From SZUA-230 sp964581095 (GTDB lineage Bacteria > Bacteroidota > Bacteroidia > Cytophagales > Cyclobacteriaceae): DNA of 11,489 nt. Position numbers and translations under genes: made by a program. Under the pieces are notes generated by a model. That model saw only the letters and a list, made by a program, of their open reading frames with translations, did not search any database and was not told the DNA's origin. Position 1 is the stretch's first letter. Every line of letters starts with the position of its first letter. Below are positions 6,415 through 11,489 of the stretch, one piece after another. The stretch is from NCBI GenBank assembly GCA_964581095.1, contig CAZONK010000111.1, positions 1-11,489 of the forward strand. The letters are read 5' to 3'.

Positions 6415-9192
6415 ATGGCAGAGATATTAGAAAAACCTGTTGAATCAACAAATAAAGTAAGAGAATCGAAGGTTCAAACTGCTTATATTGATAACAAACC
6501 GTTTGAATTGATTCCTGGTGAAACGATCCTTACTTTTCTAAGAAGATACAATGGTCAGGACGCTGTACCTACGTTATGCGATGCCCCCAACTTAAAACCT
6601 TTCGGATCATGCAGGGTGTGTAGCGTTGATGTGGCATTGCACGAAAACGGGGCTGTCCGGGCACAGGCATCCTGCCATACGCCTGTCAACGATGGCTTGT
6701 ACATTTATCCAAATTCGGAGCGAATAGAACGTTTAAGGAAAAACATAATTGAACTTGTATTAACTGATTATCCCAGGGATAAATTTGAAAAAGACAGTAG
6801 TAATACAAATGAATTAAAGGATATAGCCATTAAAGTAGGAATGGCACGCGAAAAAGTTCGATATCCCGAGGGAAAAAACCACTTTTATCGATTTAAAGAT
6901 GAAAGTCATCCCTATATGCGATCCGATCTTTCAGCTTGTATCAATTGCTACCGGTGTATCCGTGCTTGTGACGAAGTGCAAGGGGAGATGGTCTTAAGCA
7001 TGACGGGCAGGGGATTTGATAATACGATTATCAAAGGAATGAACATGTCATTTAATGATTCCGATTGTGTCTCCTGTGGCGCCTGCAGCCAGGCATGTCC
7101 TACAGGAGCTATTTCAGATATTTTTAATTCAAAAACCATTGAGCCAGACACGACAACACGAACTGTCTGCACTTACTGTGGGGTTGGATGTAACCTGGAT
7201 GTAGCAGTGGTTGACAATGAAATCACAAGCATACTGGCACCCTACGATGCCGATGTCAATCAGGGCCATACCTGCCTGAAAGGACGCTATGCATTCCAGT
7301 TTTACAATCATAAAGACCGGTTGCGTTCCCCATTAATCAAGAGAAGCGGTACGTTCGAAGAAGTTACATGGGATGAAGCATATTCACATATTGCTAATAA
7401 ATTCAATGCGTTGAAAATAGCCAATGGCCCTCACTCAATTGGCGGCATCTCATCAGCAAGGTGTACAAATGAGGAAAATTACCTCATGCAGAAATTCATT
7501 CGTGCGGTAATCGGTACAAATAATATAGATGGGTGTGCACGTGTTTGCCATTCTCCAACTGCACTCGGAATGCAACGGACATTCGGAACAGGCGCGGCTA
7601 CGAATTCGATTATTGATCTGAAATATACCGATTGTATGATGGTAATAGGTGCCAATCCTACGGAAGCACATCCTGTAACAGGCGCAAAGATCAAACAGCA
7701 GGCGATGAAAGGTAAAAAGTTGATCGTGATCGACCCACGTGAGATCCAACTTGCAAAATATGCCGATCATCATCTTCAACTACGACCCGGTACCAATGTG
7801 GCTGTGCTGAATATGATGCTTTATTATATTATCAAAGAGGGACTGGTTGATTCCGGTTTTGTAAGAGATCGATGTGAAGGCTTTGAAGAGTTTGAACTGG
7901 GGCTTATGAATCTAGATATTGATTCGCTTGAGGCTGTTTCGGGTGTTCCCAGGGAGGAAGTAAGGGCAGCTGCTATTACTTATGCCAGTGCCGGAAAAGC
8001 AATGAGTTTCCATGGCTTGGGGGTAACCGAACAATACCAGGGCACTTTTACCGTCATGCTGATAGCAGACCTGGCCATGCTGACAGGAAATATAGGTAAA
8101 AGAGGAGTAGGAGTGAACCCGTTGAGAGGGCAAAACAATGTACAGGGGGCCGCCGATATGGGTGTACAACCCCACCAGGGAGCTGGCTACCTCGATGTAA
8201 CCGACCCCGAAGTCCATCAAAAATATGAGAAATTTTATGGAACGAAAATCCCCCGCGAGGTAGGCTATAAGATACCCGAGATGTTTGATGCTGCCATTGA
8301 TGGGAAATTAAAAGCACTTTGGATCATTGGTGAAGATGTAATTCAAACCGATCCAAATACTTCAAAGGTTATTAAAGCTCTTAAAAGCCTGGATTTGCTC
8401 ATTGTACAGGAGTTATTTATGACCGAAACGGCTAAAATGGCTGATGTGATTTTACCCGGGGCATCCTTCCTGGAGAAAAGTGGCACCTTTACAAATGGTG
8501 AGCGCAGGGTACAGCGGGTAAATCAGGTAGTGCAACCACTGGAGGGAACTAAAGTAGATGGACAGATCATTGTGGATATAATGAACAGGATGGGTTATGA
8601 TCAGCCTGAATATCATCCTAAAACGGCATTGGAAGAGATCTCTCAAATCGTCCCGTTTTTTGCAGGGATCAAATGGGAGGAATTGGGTAAGAATGGAAAG
8701 CAATGGCCGGTAGCAACCGATGGAACCGATTCCGACCTGATACATATAAAGGAATTTAAGCGAGGGAAAGGCAAACTGTTTTTCAAAGAGTTTGAAGAAA
8801 GTCGTGAAATTTTAAAGAATGGCAAAAAATACCCCTATATCGTCACCACCAACAGGGAACTGGAGCACTATAATTGTGGTACGATGACCCGGCGGACACC
8901 CAATGTGGAGATTGTGACTGAGGATATTTTGCTGATCAATCCTGAAGATGCGGGTGTAAAAAATATATCCGATGGGGATTTGGTATGTGTTACATCGGAC
9001 AGGGGAAAGGTTGATATAAAAGCCCGGGTTACGAATGAGGTTAAGCCGGGGATACTAAGTACCACTTTCCATTTTCCCGAAATCATGGTAAACCTGATTA
9101 CCAGCGATGAGCACGATACAGAAGCGTTGTGTCCCGAATACAAAGTGGTGGCCGTGGATATCAGGAAATCGAAGGGAAAGTATGTTGGTTAG
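6415..9192 (+). CDS. fdhA: Formate dehydrogenase catalytic (alpha) subunit, bis-MGD
   Basis: This 925-aa soluble enzyme oxidises formate to CO2, or runs in reverse; there is no Tat signal. A plant-type [2Fe-2S] domain has Cys55, Cys66, Cys69 and Cys87. A NuoG-like segment (about 103-140) should hold a His-Cys3 [4Fe-4S] cluster, but its four ligand positions are Tyr119, Lys123, Lys126 and Asn132. A double ferredoxin domain follows (Cys175/178/181/185 and Cys218/221/224/228). The molybdopterin oxidoreductase core starts with Cys252, Cys255, Cys259 and Cys287, with Lys289 after the last. The metal ligand is Cys378 in ARVCHSPT (codon TGC, so not selenocysteine), followed by His379. Arg571 in PLRGQNNVQGAADMG is the expected active-site arginine. 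The MGD-binding C-terminal domain spans about 806-918. An SD-like GAAGG precedes the ATG. Mo versus W is not decidable. Confidence 0.94.
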   Translation: MAEILEKPVESTNKVRESKVQTAYIDNKPFELIPGETILTFLRRYNGQDAVPTLCDAPNLKPFGSCRVCSVDVALHENGAVRAQASCHTPVNDGLYIYPNSERIERLRKNIIELVLTDYPRDKFEKDSSNTNELKDIAIKVGMAREKVRYPEGKNHFYRFKDESHPYMRSDLSACINCYRCIRACDEVQGEMVLSMTGRGFDNTIIKGMNMSFNDSDCVSCGACSQACPTGAISDIFNSKTIEPDTTTRTVCTYCGVGCNLDVAVVDNEITSILAPYDADVNQGHTCLKGRYAFQFYNHKDRLRSPLIKRSGTFEEVTWDEAYSHIANKFNALKIANGPHSIGGISSARCTNEENYLMQKFIRAVIGTNNIDGCARVCHSPTALGMQRTFGTGAATNSIIDLKYTDCMMVIGANPTEAHPVTGAKIKQQAMKGKKLIVIDPREIQLAKYADHHLQLRPGTNVAVLNMMLYYIIKEGLVDSGFVRDRCEGFEEFELGLMNLDIDSLEAVSGVPREEVRAAAITYASAGKAMSFHGLGVTEQYQGTFTVMLIADLAMLTGNIGKRGVGVNPLRGQNNVQGAADMGVQPHQGAGYLDVTDPEVHQKYEKFYGTKIPREVGYKIPEMFDAAIDGKLKALWIIGEDVIQTDPNTSKVIKALKSLDLLIVQELFMTETAKMADVILPGASFLEKSGTFTNGERRVQRVNQVVQPLEGTKVDGQIIVDIMNRMGYDQPEYHPKTALEEISQIVPFFAGIKWEELGKNGKQWPVATDGTDSDLIHIKEFKRGKGKLFFKEFEESREILKNGKKYPYIVTTNRELEHYNCGTMTRRTPNVEIVTEDILLINPEDAGVKNISDGDLVCVTSDRGKVDIKARVTNEVKPGILSTTFHFPEIMVNLITSDEHDTEALCPEYKVVAVDIRKSKGKYVG

Positions 9193-9285
9193 GGTAAAGG
9201 CTAAAACTTAGCTTCATGTTTTGTCGCCATGAGCTTTTGAGTTGCGAGGTTATTTGTAGAAAGGTTAAAGGGTGAAGGGTAAAAC
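9187..9285. repeat. Pair of short degenerate direct repeats flanking a hairpin
   Basis: Two G/A-rich runs, 9187-9207 (begins GGTTAGGGTAAAGG, ends CTAAAAC) and 9263-9285 (begins GGTTAAAGGGTGAAGG, ends GTAAAAC), align with about three mismatches and a 2-nt gap. The first overlaps the last codons of the FDH subunit. The purpose is unknown, and a chance or microsatellite-like origin is possible. Confidence 0.3.
9210..9238 (+). terminator. Weak hairpin with T run after the FDH operon
   Basis: AGCTtCATG (9210-9218) pairs with CATGAGCT (9228-9235) through eight base pairs with one bulged T and a 9-nt loop. Four Ts follow. It sits 17 bp after the FDH stop in the convergent gap before fic, where a terminator is expected. 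The bulge and short T run make it a modest candidate, and it could act on both strands. Confidence 0.35.
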
Positions 9286-9289
9286 CGGA

Positions 9290-10093
9290 TTAAAAAACCA
9301 ATGAGTAACCCGAGCCCCTATCCTGGTTCTTCATCTGGTTGTATTTTTCGATTTCCAGATGCAGGTATTTTTTGTACTGGTTTACCATAAAAGACCTGAA
9401 TATTTCAATGTTTTCTTCTGACCTGGTTTCTGTCAGGGCTTTAAAGTATTCTGCTTTATCTTCCTTAAATACGATACTCGGAGGTAAAGAAAATATTTTC
9501 TGGATGTAGTTCATTAATAATCTGCTTGTTCTCCCATTACCATCATAAAAAGGATGAATTGTCAGTAAGTCAAAATGGGCATCAAAGGAGAGATTTAATT
9601 GCAAACTTCTTGTTTTTTTTTCAGCTAATCCAGCATTAATTTTTTTGACCAATTCGGACGTAAGATCCTTCACCTTGTCATAGTTAACAAAATAGGTGTC
9701 CCCGGCTGATACATTCCCTTTGCGAAACTCACCTTTGCTTCCATCAACCCGGCCGAGTGCAGTTTCATAGATTTTACCTGTGTTTTCCATTACATGGCCG
9801 TTGATAGATTGGATGAATGAAGCATCAATCCCTGTATTTTCTTCCGTCTTCTTTAGAATAAATTGCAGTGCTCTAAAATGATCTTTTGTCATCAATGAAT
9901 GCTCCAGTGGTTTGCCTTTCGGGGTTAAACCTTCGTCTAACAACAACCTGGTTTCAATTTCAGTAAGGGTTGATCCTTCAATAGAACTTGAGTGATGGAT
10001 GATAGTATATTCATTGAATTTATCATAATCCAGGTTTTTCGATAAATCTAATCGTGAATAATTATCAATTAAAAGATCCAGATCCTTATCCAT
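9290..10093 (-). CDS. Fic family protein (adenylyltransferase) with N-terminal inhibitory motif
   Basis: This 267-aa cytoplasmic protein contains the complete Fic core HPFYDGNGRTSR at 180-191: catalytic His180, phosphate-binding DGNG at 184-187, and Arg188/Arg191. Fic enzymes of this type usually transfer AMP from ATP to a hydroxyl side chain of a target protein. An inhibitory-helix motif of the form (S/T)xxxE(G/N) is visible N-terminally as SSSIEG (Ser35 to Glu39-Gly40). That places it among class II Fic proteins, which carry their own autoinhibition, so a separate antitoxin need not exist. The N-terminal half has the usual Fic_N character. The ATG at 10091-10093 follows the outer-membrane-protein remnant by 33 bp. 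The gene is convergent with the FDH operon. Target and role (toxin, regulator or effector) are unknown. Confidence 0.92.
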   Translation of the reverse strand: MDKDLDLLIDNYSRLDLSKNLDYDKFNEYTIIHHSSSIEGSTLTEIETRLLLDEGLTPKGKPLEHSLMTKDHFRALQFILKKTEENTGIDASFIQSINGHVMENTGKIYETALGRVDGSKGEFRKGNVSAGDTYFVNYDKVKDLTSELVKKINAGLAEKKTRSLQLNLSFDAHFDLLTIHPFYDGNGRTSRLLMNYIQKIFSLPPSIVFKEDKAEYFKALTETRSEENIEIFRSFMVNQYKKYLHLEIEKYNQMKNQDRGSGYSLVF

Positions 10094-10126
10094 GAAGGTA
10101 AAGTTAATTTATTCAGGGGTCAATCT

Positions 10127-10261
10127 CTAAATCCTTGGGAACTTGTAGCTAAAACCAAAGGTGATATTGAATTGATTGGATCTGGAAATTGCGGAAAAGC
10201 CACGTACTCCCTGCAGAAATCTGTAGTCTTTTGGATCAGTTAGGTTAATTTGTTGCTGATA
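10127..10261 (-). pseudogene. 3' remnant of an outer-membrane beta-barrel protein gene
   Basis: Read on the minus strand, about 45 codons are open to a TAG at 10127-10129. The translation ends in DPKDYRFLQGVRGFSAISRS followed by NQFNITFGFSYKFPRI. Alternating hydrophobic and polar residues and an aromatic-rich final strand (FNITFGFSYKF) are typical of the last transmembrane beta-strand of Bacteroidota outer-membrane proteins. No start or upstream barrel sequence is present. The frame is cut at about 10261, exactly where repeat copy 1 begins. It was too short for an ordinary ORF search. The exact family is not identifiable from this tail. Confidence 0.55.
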
Positions 10262-10328
10262 TTTTAATTTCGATTAAATTCTGATTTAAAATAGTCATAT
10301 CAGCAGATTTTCCTTCTTCTATGGAACC
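10245..10328 (-). pseudogene. Amidohydrolase 3' fragment, copy 1 (frame intact, tail lost)
   Basis: On the minus strand the frame reads GSIEEGKSADMTILNQN then LIEIK. This is the C-terminal motif of YtcJ/AepA-type amidohydrolases (pattern GSIexGKxADxxxLdqnl). After LIEIK the match stops at the repeat edge (10262), and the frame runs through ISATN to a stop inside the outer-membrane-protein remnant. Upstream, a TAG lies four codons before the Gly, so only about 22 homologous residues remain. It is a fragment with no possible enzymatic function. Confidence 0.6.
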
Positions 10329-10399
10329 AAAAATTATTGGCTACTCCTTTTAATCCTATTACCCATGGTTCGTGTCCTTACATACCAGTTAGTGCAGTG
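10262..10399. repeat. Direct repeat, copy 1 (138 bp)
   Basis: This is nearly identical to 11207-11352 in the same orientation. By eye the only differences are one substitution (C at 10395, A at 11348) and one 8-nt indel (AAATAGTC once at 10289-10296, but an additional AAATAATC in the other copy). The copies lie 945 bp apart and bracket the toxin-antitoxin pair. The left edge coincides with the break in the outer-membrane-protein remnant. Confidence 0.95.
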
Positions 10400-10442
10400 T
10401 GGATTGAGTGGTTGTTACTTTTGCGATTGTTACCTGTAAGTG

Positions 10443-10766
10443 TTATTTAATTATGCTTCCAAACTGCTGTTTAATAAGTTTTTTCAATTTTTTATCAATC
10501 ATACCGATTGATTGGTCTACAAGGCCCTTTTCCAATGTTGCTATTTTATGTAACCGAATTACTGATTGTAATTTCAAACCACTTTTTCCCCAATTTTTAA
10601 TCTCAAAGTCAAAATCTGAATTGTACAATTTACTCGTAATTCTACACACAATAATATCCTCGTCTTTTGTATCAGCTAGAATTAGAGCCGGTCTCCTTTT
10701 ACTCTTTTCACCATCTGTAAATGGGAATTTTAGCAACACAATTTCTCCGAATTTCAAAATACTCAT
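10443..10766 (-). CDS. PemK/MazF-family toxin (endoribonuclease) of a type II toxin-antitoxin pair
   Basis: The family cleaves mRNA and so arrests translation. The 107-aa product opens with the hallmark GEIVLLKFPFTDGEKSKRRP and continues ALIL. A second family block, SVIRLHKIATLEKGLV, lies near residues 68-83 and fits the pattern where MazF/PemK proteins place a strand-loop contributing to the active site. The C-terminus is a short basic helix. I place the start at the ATG at 10764-10766, one base after the antitoxin stop, because homologues begin close before the GxIV motif. An upstream in-frame ATG at 10779-10781 would give 112 aa and a 14-bp overlap and cannot be excluded. Either arrangement is the tight antitoxin-first coupling usual for such pairs. 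Confidence 0.88.
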   Translation of the reverse strand: MSILKFGEIVLLKFPFTDGEKSKRRPALILADTKDEDIIVCRITSKLYNSDFDFEIKNWGKSGLKLQSVIRLHKIATLEKGLVDQSIGMIDKKLKKLIKQQFGSIIK

Positions 10767-10767
10767 A

Positions 10768-10980
10768 CTAATAACTGTCATAAATTGAATCAGAGTCAGA
10801 ATAGCCCGCTAAAAATTGATCCTTTGAAAGCTTTCGGAAACTATTATCCTCATGTTTTTCGATTTCTTCAAGTAGTAAAATAACTCTTACTTCTTTGTCT
10901 TCAGATAAGTTGTCACTTATATTTTTGGGGACTTTTATGAGTCGGTTTTTCATTTTGGCTTTAAACTCAACAGCTTTCAT
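10768..10980 (-). CDS. Antitoxin partner of the PemK/MazF-type toxin
   Basis: This small acidic 70-aa protein is encoded directly upstream of the toxin, in the position where the antitoxin normally lies. The N-terminal half (MKAVEFKAKMKNRLIKVPKN, then VRVILLLEE at about 46-54 of the chain by rough count) is strand-rich and basic, compatible with a small DNA-binding dimer. The C-terminal half (FRKLSKDQFLAGYSDSDSIY and beyond) is acidic and probably disordered until it wraps the toxin. The ending GYSDSDSIYDSY is a pattern I associate with antitoxins of Bacteroidota. I cannot assign a named fold family. Assignment rests mainly on position and size. Confidence 0.75.
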   Translation of the reverse strand: MKAVEFKAKMKNRLIKVPKNISDNLSEDKEVRVILLLEEIEKHEDNSFRKLSKDQFLAGYSDSDSIYDSY

Positions 10981-11135
10981 TTTCTCGTCAATTTTACTAC
11001 TAAATTAATCAATTTAACGAAAATTCTCATCTGTAGTTTTCTCTACACTTGCAGGTGACTGTCCAAAATATTATTTATGAATCATATATCAATCCGAAGC
11101 CCTGTTTATTTGACGGATTATTTTGAGTTTAATTT
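10981..11135 (-). promoter_or_regulatory. Leader and promoter region of the toxin-antitoxin operon
   Basis: This region has no gene. On the minus strand, TTG (complement of 11090-11092), 19 bp, then TATTTTGG (complement of 11063-11070) resembles the Bacteroidota -33 TTTG / -7 TAnnTTTG promoter with a fitting spacer. Transcription would start near 11056 and leave a leader of about 75 nt before the antitoxin ATG. The match at the -7 box is imperfect. Confidence 0.35.
11046..11057. promoter_or_regulatory. Imperfect 12-bp palindrome at the predicted toxin-antitoxin transcription start
   Basis: CACTTGCAGGTG is symmetric at 10 of 12 positions and overlaps the start inferred from the candidate promoter. 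Antitoxins of this class commonly repress their own operon by binding a short palindrome at this place, so this is a candidate operator. The sequence alone does not prove binding. Confidence 0.25.
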
Positions 11136-11281
11136 TTACCTGGTTGAATAGACTTCTTTCCTTTTAAAAATCGTCTTCTCTACTACCATATTATGAATTT
11201 CACTTGTTTTAATTTCGATTAAATTCTGATTTAAAATAATCAAATAGTCATATCAGCAGATTTTCCTTCTTCTATGGAACC
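11136..11281 (-). pseudogene. Amidohydrolase 3' end, copy 2 (natural tail kept, 8-nt frameshift)
   Basis: On the minus strand GSIEEGKSADMTI is followed by an in-frame TGA caused by an 8-nt tandem duplication (AAATAATC/AAATAGTC at 11234-11249 on the plus strand). Beyond it, in the shifted frame, LNQNLIEIKTSEIHNMVVEK then TIFKRKEVYSTR runs to a TAA at 11136-11138. This tail fits the family's C-terminal pattern of a KTIFxGKxVY-like last strand, so copy 2 retains the genuine 3' end. The N-terminal metal-binding TIM barrel (about 450 residues) is absent from the repeat and from the window. It is a non-functional remnant. Confidence 0.6.
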
Positions 11282-11352
11282 AAAAATTATTGGCTACTCC
11301 TTTTAATCCTATTACCCATGGTTCGTGTCCTTACATACCAGTTAGTGAAGTG
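11207..11352. repeat. Direct repeat, copy 2 (146 bp)
   Basis: This is the second copy of the repeat at 10262-10399, in the same orientation, with one substitution and the additional 8-nt unit at 11234-11241. It contains part of the amidohydrolase remnant (minus strand) plus about 70 bp upstream of it whose origin I do not recognise. That upstream part has stop codons in the amidohydrolase frame. Together with copy 1 it brackets the toxin-antitoxin operon. Confidence 0.95.
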
Positions 11353-11360
11353 ATAGTACA

Positions 11361-11393
11361 GATCCTTCCCGATCGATATCGGGAGGTCAGGAT
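11361..11393. repeat. REP-like intergenic hairpin
   Basis: CCCGAT (11368-11373), a CGAT loop, then ATCGGG (11378-11383), with further pairing of CCT/AGG and of ATCCT (11362-11366) with AGGAT (11389-11393), form a long imperfect palindrome. Its complement starts GTCATCCTGACC and ends AGGATCT, a wording I recognise from dispersed intergenic palindromes in Bacteroidota genomes. It could act as a terminator-like structure or a REP/MITE-type element. Confidence 0.5.
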
Positions 11394-11485
11394 GACGTCA
11401 TAACTTAATCCGGATTATTCATGACTTTGTCATAAATAATGACGATAAATAATTGAAATCACTTGATTGTCAATTATTTATGTCA
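11393..11485. repeat. Cluster of nested inverted repeats built on TGAC/GTCA
   Basis: Three palindromes follow each other: TGACGTCA (11393-11400, perfect), ATGAC-TTT-GTCAT (11421-11433), and a large one whose arms are TGACgATAAATAATTGA (11440-11456) and TCAATTATTTATGTCA (11470-11485), 16 bp paired with one bulged base and a 13-nt loop. ATAAATAAT also occurs as a direct repeat at 11432 and 11445. No gene is visible from 11353 to the window end. Confidence 0.6.
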
Positions 11486-11489
11486 GGTT

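Larger units (their letters stand above)
10094..10442. other. 349-bp stretch without an intact gene
   Basis: This gap between fic and the toxin gene is made of old coding debris. It holds the 3' remnant of an outer-membrane beta-barrel gene (10127-10261), then repeat copy 1 (10262-10399) with an amidohydrolase 3' fragment, then 43 bp with no recognisable content before the toxin stop. Confidence 0.6.

Noticed and set aside
7546..7548. Possible selenocysteine at the FDH metal ligand
   Set aside because: The codon in ARVCH is TGC, not TGA, so the enzyme is the cysteine form.
8452..8825. Minus-strand open frames of about 60-97 aa inside the FDH catalytic gene
   Set aside because: They are antisense to a conserved coding region, have low-complexity composition and no motif.
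10329..10399. The unassigned upstream half of the repeat as a group II intron 3' end
   Set aside because: A minus-strand wording near GGTATGTAAGGACACGAACC made me consider it, but I could not find a domain V-like hairpin or a credible 3' splice boundary.
10408..10788. 126-aa plus-strand open frame across the toxin gene
   Set aside because: It lies antisense to a clear PemK/MazF protein and has no recognisable domain, so it is a shadow frame.
10262..11352. Integron cassette array: a toxin-antitoxin pair between direct repeats could be a cassette with attC sites
   Set aside because: The repeats do not show the GTTRRRY / RYYYAAC core pair or the folded arm structure of attC, and they translate as an amidohydrolase fragment. 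No integrase is in the window.
1..11489. CRISPR array, tRNA or rRNA genes
   Set aside because: No regularly spaced short repeats, cloverleaf-like segment or rRNA-like stretch was seen on either strand.

Overview
The window looks like chromosomal DNA of a member of the Bacteroidota, probably an anaerobic or facultative marine-type lineage. The reasons are AT-rich intergenic DNA, starts mostly without Shine-Dalgarno sequences, an NAD-type formate dehydrogenase (FDH) set next to formate-tetrahydrofolate ligase, a remnant of an outer-membrane beta-barrel gene, and a GTCATCCTGA..GGATCT type intergenic hairpin that I associate with this phylum. The assignment is an inference from style and gene content, because no rRNA or other marker gene is present.

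Layout. (1) Positions 7-1963, minus strand: a compact three-gene run of trmN6 (tRNA A37 N6-methyltransferase, GTG start), a membrane-anchored SRPBCC protein that overlaps it by 8 bp, and a cyclic-nucleotide-binding/HisKA protein that stops just after its phospho-acceptor helices. (2) Positions 1964-2059: a divergent intergenic region holding a perfect 7-bp inverted repeat. (3) Positions 2060-9192, plus strand: a formate module of fhs, fdhD, a fused NuoE-NuoF-like diaphorase subunit and a 925-aa molybdenum/tungsten FDH catalytic subunit. (4) Positions 9193-9289: a convergent intergenic region with a weak hairpin. (5) Positions 9290-11489: an accessory tract with a Fic AMP-transferase, an outer-membrane-protein remnant, a PemK/MazF-type toxin-antitoxin pair bracketed by two near-identical direct repeats, and at the right edge a REP-like hairpin and a long inverted repeat.

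How the genes work together. The FDH pair should interconvert formate and CO2 with NAD(H), FdhD sulfurates the FDH cofactor, and Fhs captures formate as 10-formyl-tetrahydrofolate. The block therefore links CO2/formate redox chemistry to one-carbon metabolism. The catalytic subunit has replaced all four ligands of the NuoG-type His-Cys3 [4Fe-4S] cluster while keeping the spacing of that segment.

The right end is the most disturbed part. Both direct repeats carry, on the minus strand, the 3' end of an amidohydrolase gene (YtcJ/AepA-like). The right copy keeps the gene's natural tail and stop but has an 8-nt tandem duplication that breaks the frame. The left copy has the intact frame but loses the tail where it meets the outer-membrane-protein remnant. 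The order of events can partly be read from this, and the toxin-antitoxin pair lies between two recombination-competent repeats.
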